Positions 44,702-55,044 are shown, counted from the first letter of the stretch. The stretch: DNA of 60,434 nt from Hassallia byssoidea VB512170 (GCF_000817785.2 NZ_JTCM02000031.1:1-60434); one strand, 5' to 3'. The notes: generated from the sequence alone by a model not told the origin. A program made the numbers and translations.

Positions 44702-47257
44702 ATGCGTAGAATAAAAGCTATGAACAAAGAAAGCACTGGAGATCAAGAAGAACTACGGGACATGCTCCACTTCTTCTTAGACAAAATGGGAGCAACGCAG
44801 GTGGAACTCTCAGAAGGGATGGGTATTAGCCGACCAGTTGTGATTAATTTTTTGAATAAAGACAAGAAACAACGGTTGCCGATTGACCGTAAAAGCTTGA
44901 TCGAACTGTGCAACAGTCTTCAAAGCCGTAGGATATCCAAAAGGAAATCAAAAACAGAGGTAAAAAAAACAACACAAGAAATAGAATCTAATCCTGACGA
45001 ACTACGAAAGTTATTGGGAGAGATTGGAGCTGACGAACTACTGGAGTCTGCTGGTTTCTTGCCAGAGAACACTAGTATTATTAGAGTAACCCGAGAAAAG
45101 TTTTTTCAAGTTGCTCAAGTAGTTGCATTGCTTGAGTTTTTGGATTATGAAGATTTTCTGCCCACAACCCAAGAATTCTTAGCGATCGCCACTAATAAGA
45201 TAGCAATTGCCAGTAAAAAGCTTTTTGGGGAGTATTCTGAGTATCAAGAGAATGACTTTCTAGAATACTTGATTGAGAACCTACAAAAATCTTACCCAAC
45301 CCTGGGCTTAAAACTGAGACTGGAAGTAACTGACAAACTACAACGAACCTGGAAAAGACTTAAAGCTGGAGGAAAGAGAAACTTCACCCAAAAAGAGGCG
45401 ATCGGACTCTTCCTGAGCATTGCTATCAAAGAGCAAATGCCCAAATATCCAGCGAACCTTCATTTAAGAGTTGAAAAGTTAGAATTTAGAACTTTATCCC
45501 TGTCTATTACTAAAGAAGCAGAATATAACTCAGTTTACGATAAATTCGTAAAGATTGCTAATCAGGCAGAGTGCGCTCTGAAAAATCCAGGTGTAGGCTT
45601 AACAACCCAATTAGAGGTACAGTCTCTTGACTCCCTTAGTCCAGTAATTATGGCTGTAGTAACTTGTAGCTTTAGCCCTGATGACAAAAAGAGCGAATTT
45701 CTTGAATGGATGTATACCTCTAGCAACACAATGGTGGAGAATGCTATCGGTGCTTGTAGCCTGCACATGGGCTTAACTAAGAAGGTAGCTAAAATAACCC
45801 TATCAACAAAAACTCTGGATAGCAGTATTGATTCTTTAGTTGAAACAGCGGTAATTCTGGGAAATCAACAACATTATCAAGGCATTTGGGTTGACCGCGA
45901 CTCAATGATCGCTATTCTGCAAGCGATAGTCTGTGCTGCAAAGTCATGGCTAGCAGATAAAAACTGGAGTGGCGAACTCAATTTAGAAATCTACAATTCA
46001 GCATTTAAAGCTCTCTCTGAGTTGAGAATGCAATTAACTAAAGCAAGAAAGGCTTTTCAAAAATTTCAGTTTCTTGGCGAAGAGTGCAATCTCGCTGAAA
46101 TTAAGAGGATTGCTGATACAGCTAGGGATGAATTGAAGAAAATTCCCAAGGACGAGATTTACTTTTCATATCGACTCAACTTCTACCGCTGCTATTTTCT
46201 CGCAAAACGACTAGAGCTAAGGCTATCCAATGCTCAAGGCAATATAAGTAACGCACGATTGCTTATTCAAGAAATTAAACAAGTCCTTGAGGAAGACGAA
46301 GAAGTAAAAAAAGAACTTGTTCCTATCCAGGCTCTAATTCAGTCAGAAGTCTATTTATATGAGCTTTCCTGCGGGCATAATTCAGATTTATTTGAATCTA
46401 GCAAGAGGAGCAAGTGGCTGGGATTGAAAGAATGGGACGATAGAATTAGAGATGCAATTCAACCAGAATCTTGTTACAAAGATCCTGGTTTGGATATTTA
46501 TCAAGCCTTGTCTGAAATTTATGGAAATGTTGCGCGGATAGAGTTCTACCTTTGCGATGAGAGAAGTACGCTCTCAAAAGCCGCAGAATATTTTCTTAGA
46601 GCAGCTTACTATGCATCACGTATTGGTTTAACTCAGCGAATGTCTCGATGGCTAGCTTTAGCAGGACGAGTTTGGGTCAGACTTGGAGATGATAATTTGC
46701 CAAAACAGGCATCCAAATTTGCCGATCAACTTGCTAAAACTGATTTAACAGTTGGTCACAGTCATAATTTTTGCCAAGCAGTTCTCTCAGAAATTTCTTT
46801 GCTTGATGGAGAATATTTGCTCTTAATTCAAAATGACCCGACCAATGCTTTAGAGTGTTTTTTAAAGGCACTTAAGGGGTCTGTATATTTAGGCTTGAAC
46901 CGTCGGATTTGTGATGCGCTCTTCAATATTTCGAGGTGCTCAAAGAAGCTAGGCAACTTCAGCACTAAGGAAGGACTTAGCAGGGTCTTCAAGGAAGAAG
47001 ATCAGTTAACTGAATCAAACAAAGGTAAACTGAATCCAATGAGTAACCACACCTCCGAGAAAGTTTTAGATTTGCTCTGTAGCCTATGGAGTAGAGAAGA
47101 TAATCCTACCTGGTTCCAAGTGCGAGGTGAGTTTTCTCAACTCGCTGCCCAAACTTGGCAAGGATGGCATCGTGATACATCTAAGCCTGGATCAACGACA
47201 AAACATCCTATCGCCAAGCGGATGGAAAGCGAATCTTGGCTTCGTCAAGTTATTTGA
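44702..47257 (+). CDS. Large HTH protein with helical repeat body
   Basis: 851 residues (a second ATG at 44720 is possible). Residues about 20-75 look like an XRE-type helix-turn-helix (MGATQVELSEGMGISRPVVI, then a basic wing). The rest is alpha-helical; the last 300 residues have TPR-like pairs (AAEYFLRAAYYASRIGLTQR, NALECFLKALKGSVYLGLNR). This is the plan of sensor-regulators that bind DNA at one end and a partner or peptide at the other. I know no named family for the whole protein. Confidence 0.75.
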   Translation: MRRIKAMNKESTGDQEELRDMLHFFLDKMGATQVELSEGMGISRPVVINFLNKDKKQRLPIDRKSLIELCNSLQSRRISKRKSKTEVKKTTQEIESNPDELRKLLGEIGADELLESAGFLPENTSIIRVTREKFFQVAQVVALLEFLDYEDFLPTTQEFLAIATNKIAIASKKLFGEYSEYQENDFLEYLIENLQKSYPTLGLKLRLEVTDKLQRTWKRLKAGGKRNFTQKEAIGLFLSIAIKEQMPKYPANLHLRVEKLEFRTLSLSITKEAEYNSVYDKFVKIANQAECALKNPGVGLTTQLEVQSLDSLSPVIMAVVTCSFSPDDKKSEFLEWMYTSSNTMVENAIGACSLHMGLTKKVAKITLSTKTLDSSIDSLVETAVILGNQQHYQGIWVDRDSMIAILQAIVCAAKSWLADKNWSGELNLEIYNSAFKALSELRMQLTKARKAFQKFQFLGEECNLAEIKRIADTARDELKKIPKDEIYFSYRLNFYRCYFLAKRLELRLSNAQGNISNARLLIQEIKQVLEEDEEVKKELVPIQALIQSEVYLYELSCGHNSDLFESSKRSKWLGLKEWDDRIRDAIQPESCYKDPGLDIYQALSEIYGNVARIEFYLCDERSTLSKAAEYFLRAAYYASRIGLTQRMSRWLALAGRVWVRLGDDNLPKQASKFADQLAKTDLTVGHSHNFCQAVLSEISLLDGEYLLLIQNDPTNALECFLKALKGSVYLGLNRRICDALFNISRCSKKLGNFSTKEGLSRVFKEEDQLTESNKGKLNPMSNHTSEKVLDLLCSLWSREDNPTWFQVRGEFSQLAAQTWQGWHRDTSKPGSTTKHPIAKRMESESWLRQVI

Positions 47258-47385
47258 GCAACGGGAAAAAGTTGGGTCAGGCTTAAATTAGGCGATCGCG
47301 CTTTAGTCGCAGCTAGCTACAGCTTTGCACAAAGAAAGTAACCAATTAAATTCCAAAAAACTCTGCGTTTAATTTGTACTTAGTA

Positions 47386-48741
47386 TCAATTACTAAATTC
47401 GGCGCGAAACTGATTGACAACGCGATCCAAACCTACGGAATGTGCGGCTTTGAAAAGTAAACGATCGCCTTCTGTGACAAATTCTTTCAATCGAGCAAGC
47501 AAATCGGCATGAGTTGCAAAGCACTCGGATGGAATACCTTTGGCGTAATGGGCGATCGCTTCTGCATCTTGTCCGTCAACCAAGACTAGCAAATTATCTA
47601 AATTCAACTTTCGCACCATTTCTCCTACTGAGGAGTGTAAGGAGTGCGATCGCTCTCCTAATTCTTTCATTGCACCCAATACGGCAATCTTCCGTTTTCC
47701 GGGTGTATCTGCTAATAATTGCAACGCTGCCATCATAGCTTCTGGTGCAGCATTGTATGTTTCATCTAATATTATCACATCATTGGGCAAAGCAAAACGT
47801 TGCGATCGTCCGGAAGGCATATCAACGACAACACCCGCTTTCAAGCACGACCAATCAATATTTACAGCTTGCGCTACTGCCAAAGCTGCCATAAAATTAG
47901 TCGCATTATGGCGTCCGGGTAAAGGTAAAGGAAGTTGGATTTCCCCGACTTTCACAGTCTGGTTATCAATTAAAAGCCCGTGGATATCGCCTCCAGACAA
48001 GCCATAAGTCAAAGTTTCGCCTTGCCAAACTTTCGCCGCCGTTGCCATTAATAATGGGTTATCGTGGTTGAGAATTGCTACACCAGATGAGGGCATTTGC
48101 GCTAATAACTCACATTTTGCTTCGGCGATCGCTTCCGTGGAACCGAGTAACTCAATATGCGCGGTTCCCACATTAGTAATTACAGCAATCGTCGGACGGG
48201 CAATTTCTGTCAGTTCGGCGATTTGTCCTTTACCGCGCATTGCCATTTCAATTACGGCATAATCATGTTCTGAACTGAGTTCTAGAAGAGTTTTTGGGAC
48301 ACCGATTTCATTGTTATAATTTCCATAAGTTTTGTGAACTCGTCCACGAGTTCCTAAAACAGCGGCGATGAGTTCCTTGGTGGTAGTTTTACCTACAGAA
48401 CCTGTTACCCCAATTACAGGTATATGAAAGCGATCGCGCCACCAAGAAGCGATTTGTTGATATGCTTTGAGGGTATCTTTTACCTGCAAGACAGGAAATC
48501 CCGGATTTTCGTATTCAAAATCAACGATCGCAGCGATTGCATTTTTGGCGATCGCCATTGGTACAAACTCGTGTCCATCAAACTTTTCCCCTCGTAAAGC
48601 CACAAATACTTCACCCGGTTGCAAAAAACGGGTATCCGTTTGAATGGCGCTACCCAATTGTGTTAACGCAGCTTCAGATAAGTTTACAGGCTGGGCAGAA
48701 AGAACTTCAACCAGTTGAGTTAAGGTGGCAGAACAGGGCAT
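47386..48741 (-). CDS. murF: UDP-MurNAc-tripeptide--D-Ala-D-Ala ligase
   Basis: 451 residues from the ATG at 48741 (a TTG at 48762 is in frame). It adds D-Ala-D-Ala to the peptidoglycan precursor. GVTGSVGKTTTKEL is the ATP site, and YNNEIGVPKTLLEL, NVGTAHIELLGS and DETYNAAPEAMMAAL are Mur-ligase blocks. Standard length. No other mur gene is adjacent. Confidence 0.95.
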   Translation of the reverse strand: MPCSATLTQLVEVLSAQPVNLSEAALTQLGSAIQTDTRFLQPGEVFVALRGEKFDGHEFVPMAIAKNAIAAIVDFEYENPGFPVLQVKDTLKAYQQIASWWRDRFHIPVIGVTGSVGKTTTKELIAAVLGTRGRVHKTYGNYNNEIGVPKTLLELSSEHDYAVIEMAMRGKGQIAELTEIARPTIAVITNVGTAHIELLGSTEAIAEAKCELLAQMPSSGVAILNHDNPLLMATAAKVWQGETLTYGLSGGDIHGLLIDNQTVKVGEIQLPLPLPGRHNATNFMAALAVAQAVNIDWSCLKAGVVVDMPSGRSQRFALPNDVIILDETYNAAPEAMMAALQLLADTPGKRKIAVLGAMKELGERSHSLHSSVGEMVRKLNLDNLLVLVDGQDAEAIAHYAKGIPSECFATHADLLARLKEFVTEGDRLLFKAAHSVGLDRVVNQFRAEFSN

Positions 48742-48809
48742 ATTACTACTTTTGTATTCCAAACGATACGTTTATTAACTTCTGGAGAGAAATACCTCTT
48801 CCGGAAGTC

Positions 48810-48839
48810 GTAGAGACGTTCGGTGTGGAACGTCTGTAC
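48810..48839. repeat. GTAGAGACGTTC hairpin repeat, copy 2
   Basis: GTAGAGACGTTC-GGTGTG-GAACGTCTGTAC; one base differs from the perfect palindrome. It lies upstream of murF. Confidence 0.85.
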
Positions 48840-48931
48840 AATAAAATTGGCATTGACACCAAAAACAATGCCAAAGAAGCGATCGCTCCTTTGGCACACT
48901 TAGTTTATAAGTTATAACTGATTTTCTATCT

Positions 48932-49396
48932 TTATCCCCGGTTTTTTATCATCATCACCTGCACAACTTGTATGGCAATGTCCCTTGATATACCTAAAGC
49001 TTGATATAAATCGTTTAAAAAACTATTTTCTTCTTCAGTAAAGATACCCGAGGCTAATATTAAATCCGCCGTTACCGCAAAAGCCGCTTCCCGTAAGTCG
49101 GGGGGCAGAGATTCTTTAGCTGTATCAAATAAAGTATTGATACCATCCCGCTGGAGAATTCCTAGGAGTTTGTCAAACAGCCTGTTGATTACATCATTGG
49201 GATAACTTCTGAAAAGCTTCATCCGAGACAGAGTAGCCGTGAACTCTCTTGTTTCTTCTTCAGAAAGATAACCGTCGGAGGCGTATGCCGCTAGAGTAAT
49301 AGCAGCAAAGGCTTCTGCTGGACTGAATGCTTCTTGGACTTGAGTATGTGCGCTAAACATTTTATCGACTAAACCCATTGTAGTTTGCTCCATCAT
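48932..49396 (-). CDS. TerB-like protein
   Basis: 154 residues of the tellurite-resistance TerB fold: an all-helical protein with paired acidic helices (AYASDGYLSEEETREF and ILASGIFTEEENSFL). Metal-linked stress functions are proposed for the family; no other ter gene is present here. Two ATG codons overlap at the start. Confidence 0.8.
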   Translation of the reverse strand: MMEQTTMGLVDKMFSAHTQVQEAFSPAEAFAAITLAAYASDGYLSEEETREFTATLSRMKLFRSYPNDVINRLFDKLLGILQRDGINTLFDTAKESLPPDLREAAFAVTADLILASGIFTEEENSFLNDLYQALGISRDIAIQVVQVMMIKNRG

Positions 49397-49556
49397 TTAG
49401 GTCTTAGTAGTGATGTCGTTACCTGTTCTTTACGTAATACTTAGGTAATTTAAATAACTCCTTTGACCTTAGTGCTTTTAGTGTTCCCAAGAATTCTCAG
49501 TATTGAACACTTGCACCTCAAAGATGTGGAAAACAAGTCTACAACTAAGGTTGGGG

Positions 49557-49694
49557 TTAGCGTTGACCTGATTTTTCAATCGTTTCGATGACTGCTAACC
49601 CAATACCAGAAGCTGCGATTAGCAGTACAGCTGATACTAAGTAAGCGTTGACAAGCATTTGGAGGGCTTCGTTAAAAAAAATGTAGGTGTTCAT
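49557..49694 (-). CDS. Small single-pass membrane protein
   Basis: 45 residues starting MNTYIFFNEALQMLVNAYLV with one hydrophobic helix (about 14-36) and a short charged tail. GGAAG lies about ten bases upstream of the ATG. It resembles the small subunits of thylakoid complexes in size and plan, but I cannot name it. Confidence 0.5.
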   Translation of the reverse strand: MNTYIFFNEALQMLVNAYLVSAVLLIAASGIGLAVIETIEKSGQR

Positions 49695-49970
49695 TGCTTT
49701 ATCTTCCGAACTCTATGTGTGTTAGTGCTATTTCTTTCTTCACATCCTGATTGATGTTTTTCGTTAAGAAACTACTAACATTTGCATCTTAACAAAACTT
49801 TAGCTGATTGATGACTTTTTCTTTTTGAAGATTCGATGAATGTCTAGCATGATTTGGTACAATGCAATACGGAAAATTTTTTAAGTAAAAATTACATCAC
49901 CTTATACTCGCGTATAAATGATTTTATCAATTAGTAAACTCAATAACATCAGGCAATAAAAATAGAAAAG

Positions 49971-50498
49971 ATGGAACTATTAGAGTTAGAAATATCTACT
50001 AGTCGTTTATTATTACAAACAATATCTATGAAATATCAAGAGGATATTTTTAAAGAATTTAATCAAGAAATTACTACTTATATGTATACCAAACCTCCGA
50101 AACATATTTCGGAGACAGAAGATTTTATTAATAACTCACTCAGCGAAATAAAAAAAGGTGAAAATCTTGTACTTGTTATTTTAAATAATAATTCTTTCAA
50201 GTTTTTGGGTTGTACGGGAATCCACCAAATAAATAGTAATCAGCCAGAACTGGGTATTTGGTTGAAGAAATCAGCACATGGCAAAGGTTATGGATTAGAG
50301 ACTATCATCGCTCTGAAAACATGGGCTGAGGAAAACTTAGATTTTCAATATCTTGTCTATTGTGCCGATAAAGCAAATATTCCCAGTCGTCGAATTCCTG
50401 AAAAGCTTGGTGGCAAAATTATTAGAGAATATAAGAAGACAAATTTAAGTGGAAGAGTTTTAAATATTTTAGAGTATGCAATTCCTAAGGCTGGGTAA
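49971..50498 (+). CDS. GNAT acetyltransferase, RimJ/RimL type
   Basis: 175 residues. ISTSRLLLQTIS at the start, GIWLKKSAHGKGYGLETIIA (acetyl-CoA loop) and NIPSRRIPEKLGGKIIREY give the RimJ/RimL-type GNAT plan. Substrate unknown. AT-rich, with a repeat-filled spacer downstream. Confidence 0.85.
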   Translation: MELLELEISTSRLLLQTISMKYQEDIFKEFNQEITTYMYTKPPKHISETEDFINNSLSEIKKGENLVLVILNNNSFKFLGCTGIHQINSNQPELGIWLKKSAHGKGYGLETIIALKTWAEENLDFQYLVYCADKANIPSRRIPEKLGGKIIREYKKTNLSGRVLNILEYAIPKAG

Positions 50499-50640
50499 TG
50501 GGTAATGGGTAATGGGGTTTTTAAAGAGGGGAAAAGGTTAAAGGGAAAAGGGTAAAGGAATAAAGAACTTTCTTTTTCTTCCCTTTCCCCCTTCCCCCTT
50601 CCCCTTTCCCCCTCTTCTTTCCCCCTTGTCTCCCTTGTCC
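50498..50640. repeat. Low-complexity intergenic repeats
   Basis: GGGTAAT x3, then GGGAAAAGG-type units and a CCCCCTTCCCC tract, able to fold back on itself. Same class as at 21472-21593. Confidence 0.85.
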
Positions 50641-50647
50641 CTAAATA

Positions 50648-51448
50648 CTATCCCGGACTAATAACTAAAACTGGCGAGTCTGGTTGGCGATAATAGCGGG
50701 TCATGTCGTCAAACTTTCGCAATTCGGCACGATTTACCAAAAATTCGGGTGAATTTCCCAACCATTGTTGATTTAATTCAGAAAGCATTGTACTTAAGCT
50801 TGTGCGGTCTAAATCGGGCGATATCTCGCCAAAATAGCCTAATGTAATGTGTGCTGTAAAGTGATAATGCTGTTCAATGCCTAAAGCAACTAGCTGGGGA
50901 TTTTGATAAATTGTCCGGCGTAAGTTAATAATCTGCTCGTAACAGCTTTCATCTTGGGGTACTAAACAAACGCCTATAGCTCTTGGCATTATAATTAGTC
51001 CTAACATCTGCCAGCAAATCAGATTATTTCCCTTTGTGATGGATTGTTGATATTGCTGAAAGATTTGGGCAATGCAAGAGCGTAACTCTTGTTCAAATTC
51101 GGGATTTTTTTCGCAGGCATCGCGGTAAGCATCGTCCCAAATTAAATCTGCCAAAGTTAGATGAAAGCTGCTAGAAGGTACGGGAATAATCAAATTACCG
51201 TTTTTTGGCAGCTGCAACAGTTCTTGTTGGTAAGTTTGTAATTTGGTATAGAAAGCAGAGTTTTCCGATTCATCCTCCCACGGTGGGGTAATTATCGTAT
51301 ATCCAGGAAAGGGTACAGCTTGTCTAAGTCCCTGAACATGCGGCTGAAACTTAGACGATTCCTGGATATGCTGGATTTGGGATCTATAAGCTTCTGGCAG
51401 CGTCATTCTTGCTACCCGATTTAAGTAAGTTTGATAGTTGTCGTCCAA
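50648..51448 (-). CDS. 2H phosphoesterase-like protein (DUF1868 type)
   Basis: 266 residues with two HxT motifs, FHLTL (His96, Thr98) and AHITL (His200, Thr202), the catalytic pair of 2H phosphoesterases/ligases acting on cyclic phosphates or RNA ends. Spacing suits the fold. DUF1868 is my family guess. Role unknown; it is divergent from holA. Confidence 0.7.
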   Translation of the reverse strand: MDDNYQTYLNRVARMTLPEAYRSQIQHIQESSKFQPHVQGLRQAVPFPGYTIITPPWEDESENSAFYTKLQTYQQELLQLPKNGNLIIPVPSSSFHLTLADLIWDDAYRDACEKNPEFEQELRSCIAQIFQQYQQSITKGNNLICWQMLGLIIMPRAIGVCLVPQDESCYEQIINLRRTIYQNPQLVALGIEQHYHFTAHITLGYFGEISPDLDRTSLSTMLSELNQQWLGNSPEFLVNRAELRKFDDMTRYYRQPDSPVLVISPG

Positions 51449-51565
51449 TCTTTAATGCCTCCCGCGCTCACGTTTATTGATTTTAGGGAAATTTATCGTG
51501 ATTTAAAAAGTATTTAGCTTTTCTTGCGCTGAAGAAGCGATGATATTTTCAGTTGAGGTTGCTCT

Positions 51566-52549
51566 ATGCCAGTTTACGTTTACTGGGGTGAAGATGATTT
51601 TTCTATCGAAAAGGCGATCGCTCTTTTGCGCGATCGCATCCTCGACCCCAATTGGATCGGTTTTAACTACACTTCTATTTCCCCAGATCAACCCGATGCG
51701 GCGATAATAGCGCTAAATCAAGTTATGACACCAATTTTTGGTGCTGGTGGACGCTTGGTATGGCTGATGAATACTACTATCAGTCAGAACTGCCCAGAGA
51801 ATGTATTAACAGAATTACAGAGAACGCTGCCAGTAATTCCCGAAGATTCATTTTTATTGCTCACTAGTCGCAATAAACCAGATGAACGCCTGAAATCGAC
51901 AAAATTACTGAAACAATATGCTAAAGAATTCCGGGAATTTCCGCTAATACCAACTTGGAAGACAGACTTGCTGCTGCAATCAGTTAATCAAGCGGCTGAA
52001 ATTGTTGGTGTGAAGCTGAGTCCCAAATGTGCGGAACTTTTAGCAGAGTCTGTAGGTAATGATACACGTCTGTTATACAATGAGTTGGAGAAGTTACGGC
52101 TTTATACTGAAGGCAGCAATCAGCCTTTAGAGGTTGACGTAGTTGCTCGGCTAGTCAGAAACACCACACAAAACAGCTTTCAATTGGCGGATGCAATCAT
52201 TATGGGAGATACGGCAAAAGCTTTAACAACCTTAGCGGATTTGATGAATGCTTCTGAACCTGGTTTGCGGATAGTGGCTACACTGATTAGTCGATTTCGC
52301 ACATGGTTGTGGGTAAAAATTATGATTGAAAGTGGAGAGCGAAATCAACAAGCGATCGCTCAAGCTGCTGAGATAGGCAATCCTAAGCGCATTTACTTTT
52401 TACAGCAAGAAATAAAGTCTGTTTCTTTGCCACAACTTATTTCTACTTTACCCGTACTATTAGAGTTAGAAGTTAGTCTCAAGCAAGGAGCTTCCGAGAT
52501 ATCAACACTGCAAACTAAAGTTATCGAACTTTGTCAGTTATACCGATAA
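51566..52549 (+). CDS. holA: DNA polymerase III delta subunit
   Basis: 327 residues. YVYWGEDDFSIEKAI is the usual cyanobacterial HolA start, and the C-terminal helical collar domain (QLADAIIMGDTAKALTTLADL) is intact. It opens the sliding clamp in the loader complex. Upstream lie HIP1 sites and the divergent 2H gene. Confidence 0.92.
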   Translation: MPVYVYWGEDDFSIEKAIALLRDRILDPNWIGFNYTSISPDQPDAAIIALNQVMTPIFGAGGRLVWLMNTTISQNCPENVLTELQRTLPVIPEDSFLLLTSRNKPDERLKSTKLLKQYAKEFREFPLIPTWKTDLLLQSVNQAAEIVGVKLSPKCAELLAESVGNDTRLLYNELEKLRLYTEGSNQPLEVDVVARLVRNTTQNSFQLADAIIMGDTAKALTTLADLMNASEPGLRIVATLISRFRTWLWVKIMIESGERNQQAIAQAAEIGNPKRIYFLQQEIKSVSLPQLISTLPVLLELEVSLKQGASEISTLQTKVIELCQLYR

Positions 52550-52691
52550 AGCTGACAATAGATTATCCTTTTCTTGGAACTTCTAACTTCTAAAATAATT
52601 CAAAGTTCTTAAGATATCCCTACTGTGTTTCCGTGTCAGACCGCATATGAAAATTATATCCTATTTCTTTTTTGGATCAAGAAAGCAACTA

Positions 52692-53102
52692 ATGCTTGAA
52701 AAATCGTTTTTATTTGGCGCTCTAGCCGCTGTGGGTCTTGCTTCTAGCGCTTTTGCTTTCAGTTACCAAGTTGATGCCCAAACTCCAACTGAAATTAGAA
52801 ATTATGCTAAAGCTGTCTTAGCGATGGAGCCAGAGCGACGCCGAACATTTGAGGGAATTAAAAAACTTATTGGTGGCGGGGAAATTCCCCAGATTGTTTG
52901 TAGCAACCCCAACAGCCTCAACGGTTTGCCAAACAAAGCGCGAGAACTTGCGGTAAATTATTGTAATCGCTCGCAACAAATAGTTGAACAAAATGGTCTC
53001 AGCATTGATAATTTTAACAAGATTACTAGAGACTTACAAAGTAATCAAAAATTAAAAGATGAAGTTTACAATACACTACTCGATTTGCAAAAAAAACCTT
53101 AG
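52692..53102 (+). CDS. DUF4168 family secreted protein
   Basis: 136 residues from the ATG at 52692, where a clean signal peptide begins (LEKSFLFGALAAVGLASSAF); another ATG at 52647 would add 15 residues. The mature part contains IRNYAKAVLAMEPERR, the DUF4168 core. Periplasmic or exported; function unknown. Confidence 0.75.
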   Translation: MLEKSFLFGALAAVGLASSAFAFSYQVDAQTPTEIRNYAKAVLAMEPERRRTFEGIKKLIGGGEIPQIVCSNPNSLNGLPNKARELAVNYCNRSQQIVEQNGLSIDNFNKITRDLQSNQKLKDEVYNTLLDLQKKP

Positions 53103-53572
53103 TTTTTCTAAGTAAATTTTTCGTAACAATTAAAAATTATCTGATTACATACTAGTACCCCTGGATTTATTCAGGGGAAAAATATTTATTATTTAATAGT
53201 AAATAATAATTAGTGACTTTTTTAATTAACTACTTGTTCCCCACTGAAGGCAATTGATGATCAAGAGTGCGATCGCACTCATAGCGCTACTAGTGATAAG
53301 TATGTTTGTATGAAAAATTACTTAAGTGTAACTATTTGTAATTATCGCTGACATAACAATAAATTTGTATATAAATATATCAGTATTTAATTTGATGTTT
53401 GCTGCATTACGCACAATTGCGGCAAAACCCCTCATACAAGCGCAGAGGGGTTAAATGTAGAGTTATTTTTTTCGGCATTGCAAATATATCAATCTTAATT
53501 GATTCGTGAAATTCGCTCCTCAAAGCAGTGAATAATTACATTTCACTAATCAATTCGGATTGTCGAATTTCC
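53103..53572. other. Intergenic region with two hairpins
   Basis: CCCCTG-gatttatt-CAGGGG (53158-53177) just after the DUF4168 gene, and AACCCCTC...GAGGGGTT (53426-53452). The second is followed by a T-rich run (GTTATTTTTTT) and may end a plus-strand transcript. No coding region. Confidence 0.6.
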
Positions 53573-54181
53573 TTAGTTCTGGGTGTGAATATTTGCTTGT
53601 CGCTTGGCGTGAATGTTTTTCATGTGCTTCTTGACCGTATTCAGGCTAATATAAAGCTGGACGGCAATTTCTTTGTAGCTGTAGTTGCAGCGATAAAGAA
53701 GCCAAATTTCAGCTTCTCGTGGTGTTAAGTCGTATTTTTTGACTTCAGCGATCGCTACATTTTTTAACGTCTCACATTTATTTTCGATTGTCACCAACAA
53801 GCAAGGACGTTGTAACGGATCTACATCTAGCCATCTTACCCGCAAGCGAAAAATATTAAACTTATTAAGCACAATCTCATCAGAGAGAATGACGTGTTGG
53901 TTGGGAAATAAACTCCAATCAATCAACGATTTGCAATGATGCCAAATGGCTGGTGGTACAAAGTTAGCCTGAGAAATGCCTTGACTTATTTGACCACAAA
54001 TGCTTCTCGCAGATGCGTTAGCATGAACGATTTCTCCTATCTCCGTCAAGATTAAGATGCCATCTTGTAAGCCTTCAATTACTTTTTGTAAAAAATCTAG
54101 TTGTTTTGTTTTCAAATTAGCATTATTTAGCTCTGGTGATTCAACGGCTGTTGGTGCTAATGTGTTTGTTATGCTTATCAT
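53573..54181 (-). CDS. PAS + LuxR-type HTH transcription regulator
   Basis: 202 residues from the ATG at 54181 (the open frame starts at a TTG six codons earlier). The N-terminal half is a PAS-like sensor (VIEGLQDGILILTEIGEIVH). The C-terminal 65 residues are a LuxR HTH: LTPREAEIWLL, YSYKEIAVQLYISLNTVKKH, MKNIHAK. No receiver domain. Targets unknown. Confidence 0.85.
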   Translation of the reverse strand: MISITNTLAPTAVESPELNNANLKTKQLDFLQKVIEGLQDGILILTEIGEIVHANASARSICGQISQGISQANFVPPAIWHHCKSLIDWSLFPNQHVILSDEIVLNKFNIFRLRVRWLDVDPLQRPCLLVTIENKCETLKNVAIAEVKKYDLTPREAEIWLLYRCNYSYKEIAVQLYISLNTVKKHMKNIHAKRQANIHTQN

Positions 54182-54199
54182 AATAAATGCTTCAATCAA

Positions 54200-55044
54200 A
54201 ACACTATTTATTTAGTAGTTTGATTTGCATAAACATATGCACCCTGAGTTGTATCAAGTCCGTCGAATTAACATTACAGCAGTTTTCATTTATTTGAACC
54301 TGTGGTCTAAGTAAGCTGAAAATAGCTGTAATAAAAACATACCTACCGTCGTAGAGACGTTTCTGTGTGGAACGTCTCTACATTCAGCAGATCGCAAACT
54401 TTTCCCAAAAGGGCGATCGCCAATAAATAAGCACGTAATTCATATATTTATCAATTTTTGAACATTTTCCCAAAGTGAAATGGTGAAAGTAGTGTGTACC
54501 ATGTTGGCTAAAATCAACCTAAACTTCTAGCTCTGTGAAACTGCAACTCTGAAAATTCCAAATCTACTCCTTTAATTACTGGAAAACTATTCCTTTACAG
54601 GTGTCAACAGCCTAAGGTATTATGGTTGCGTAAAAAGTAGATGTGACGCTTATTACTGCAAAAAAATGGATAAGACAAAATTGCAACGCCTGCTGGCTAA
54701 GAGTGTTGCTTCTTACCAGAAAGAGAAACGGACATGAAATACCAATAGCTTGGCAGCAGCGATCTACATAAGAACAGATTATGACGCTGTTTCAAAAGGT
54801 CGGTATGCACCCGACTAATATGCCGGACACCGCAGCGCTTATGAGCGTGGAGCGTTCCCAAGGGTGCATATCATCACCTAGCAACAGGGTTTACTGACCA
54901 CAAAATCAATACTTTCAGCAGATAAAACGAAGCGATGTGCCGTGTCAACGCTCCGGCTCTATTTGAGGGTTCCGAAGAATGAACATACCGCAATGAATGA
55001 ATCACGCCACTAGATAACCCTGTAACTGTAAAGGAGAAACTACG
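54200..55044. other. 845-bp intergenic region
   Basis: Holds the third GTAGAGACG hairpin (54351-54381) and, from about 54600, sequence that looks richer in G and C and lacks the AT runs of the flanks, continuing into the YcaC-like gene. A 34-codon ORF at 54666-54770 has no support beyond being open. The last bases give AAAGGAG, seven bases before the ATG at 55045. Confidence 0.6.
54351..54381. repeat. GTAGAGACGTTC hairpin repeat, copy 3
   Basis: GTAGAGACGTT-TCTGTGTGG-AACGTCTCTAC; perfect 11-bp arms. Confidence 0.85.

Noticed and set aside
48537-48917. 126-residue ORF on plus strand
   Set aside because: Mostly antisense to the start of murF and includes the hairpin repeat; no family match.
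54666-54770. 34-codon ORF upstream of the YcaC-like gene
   Set aside because: No ribosome site or recognisable similarity; not enough to call a gene.
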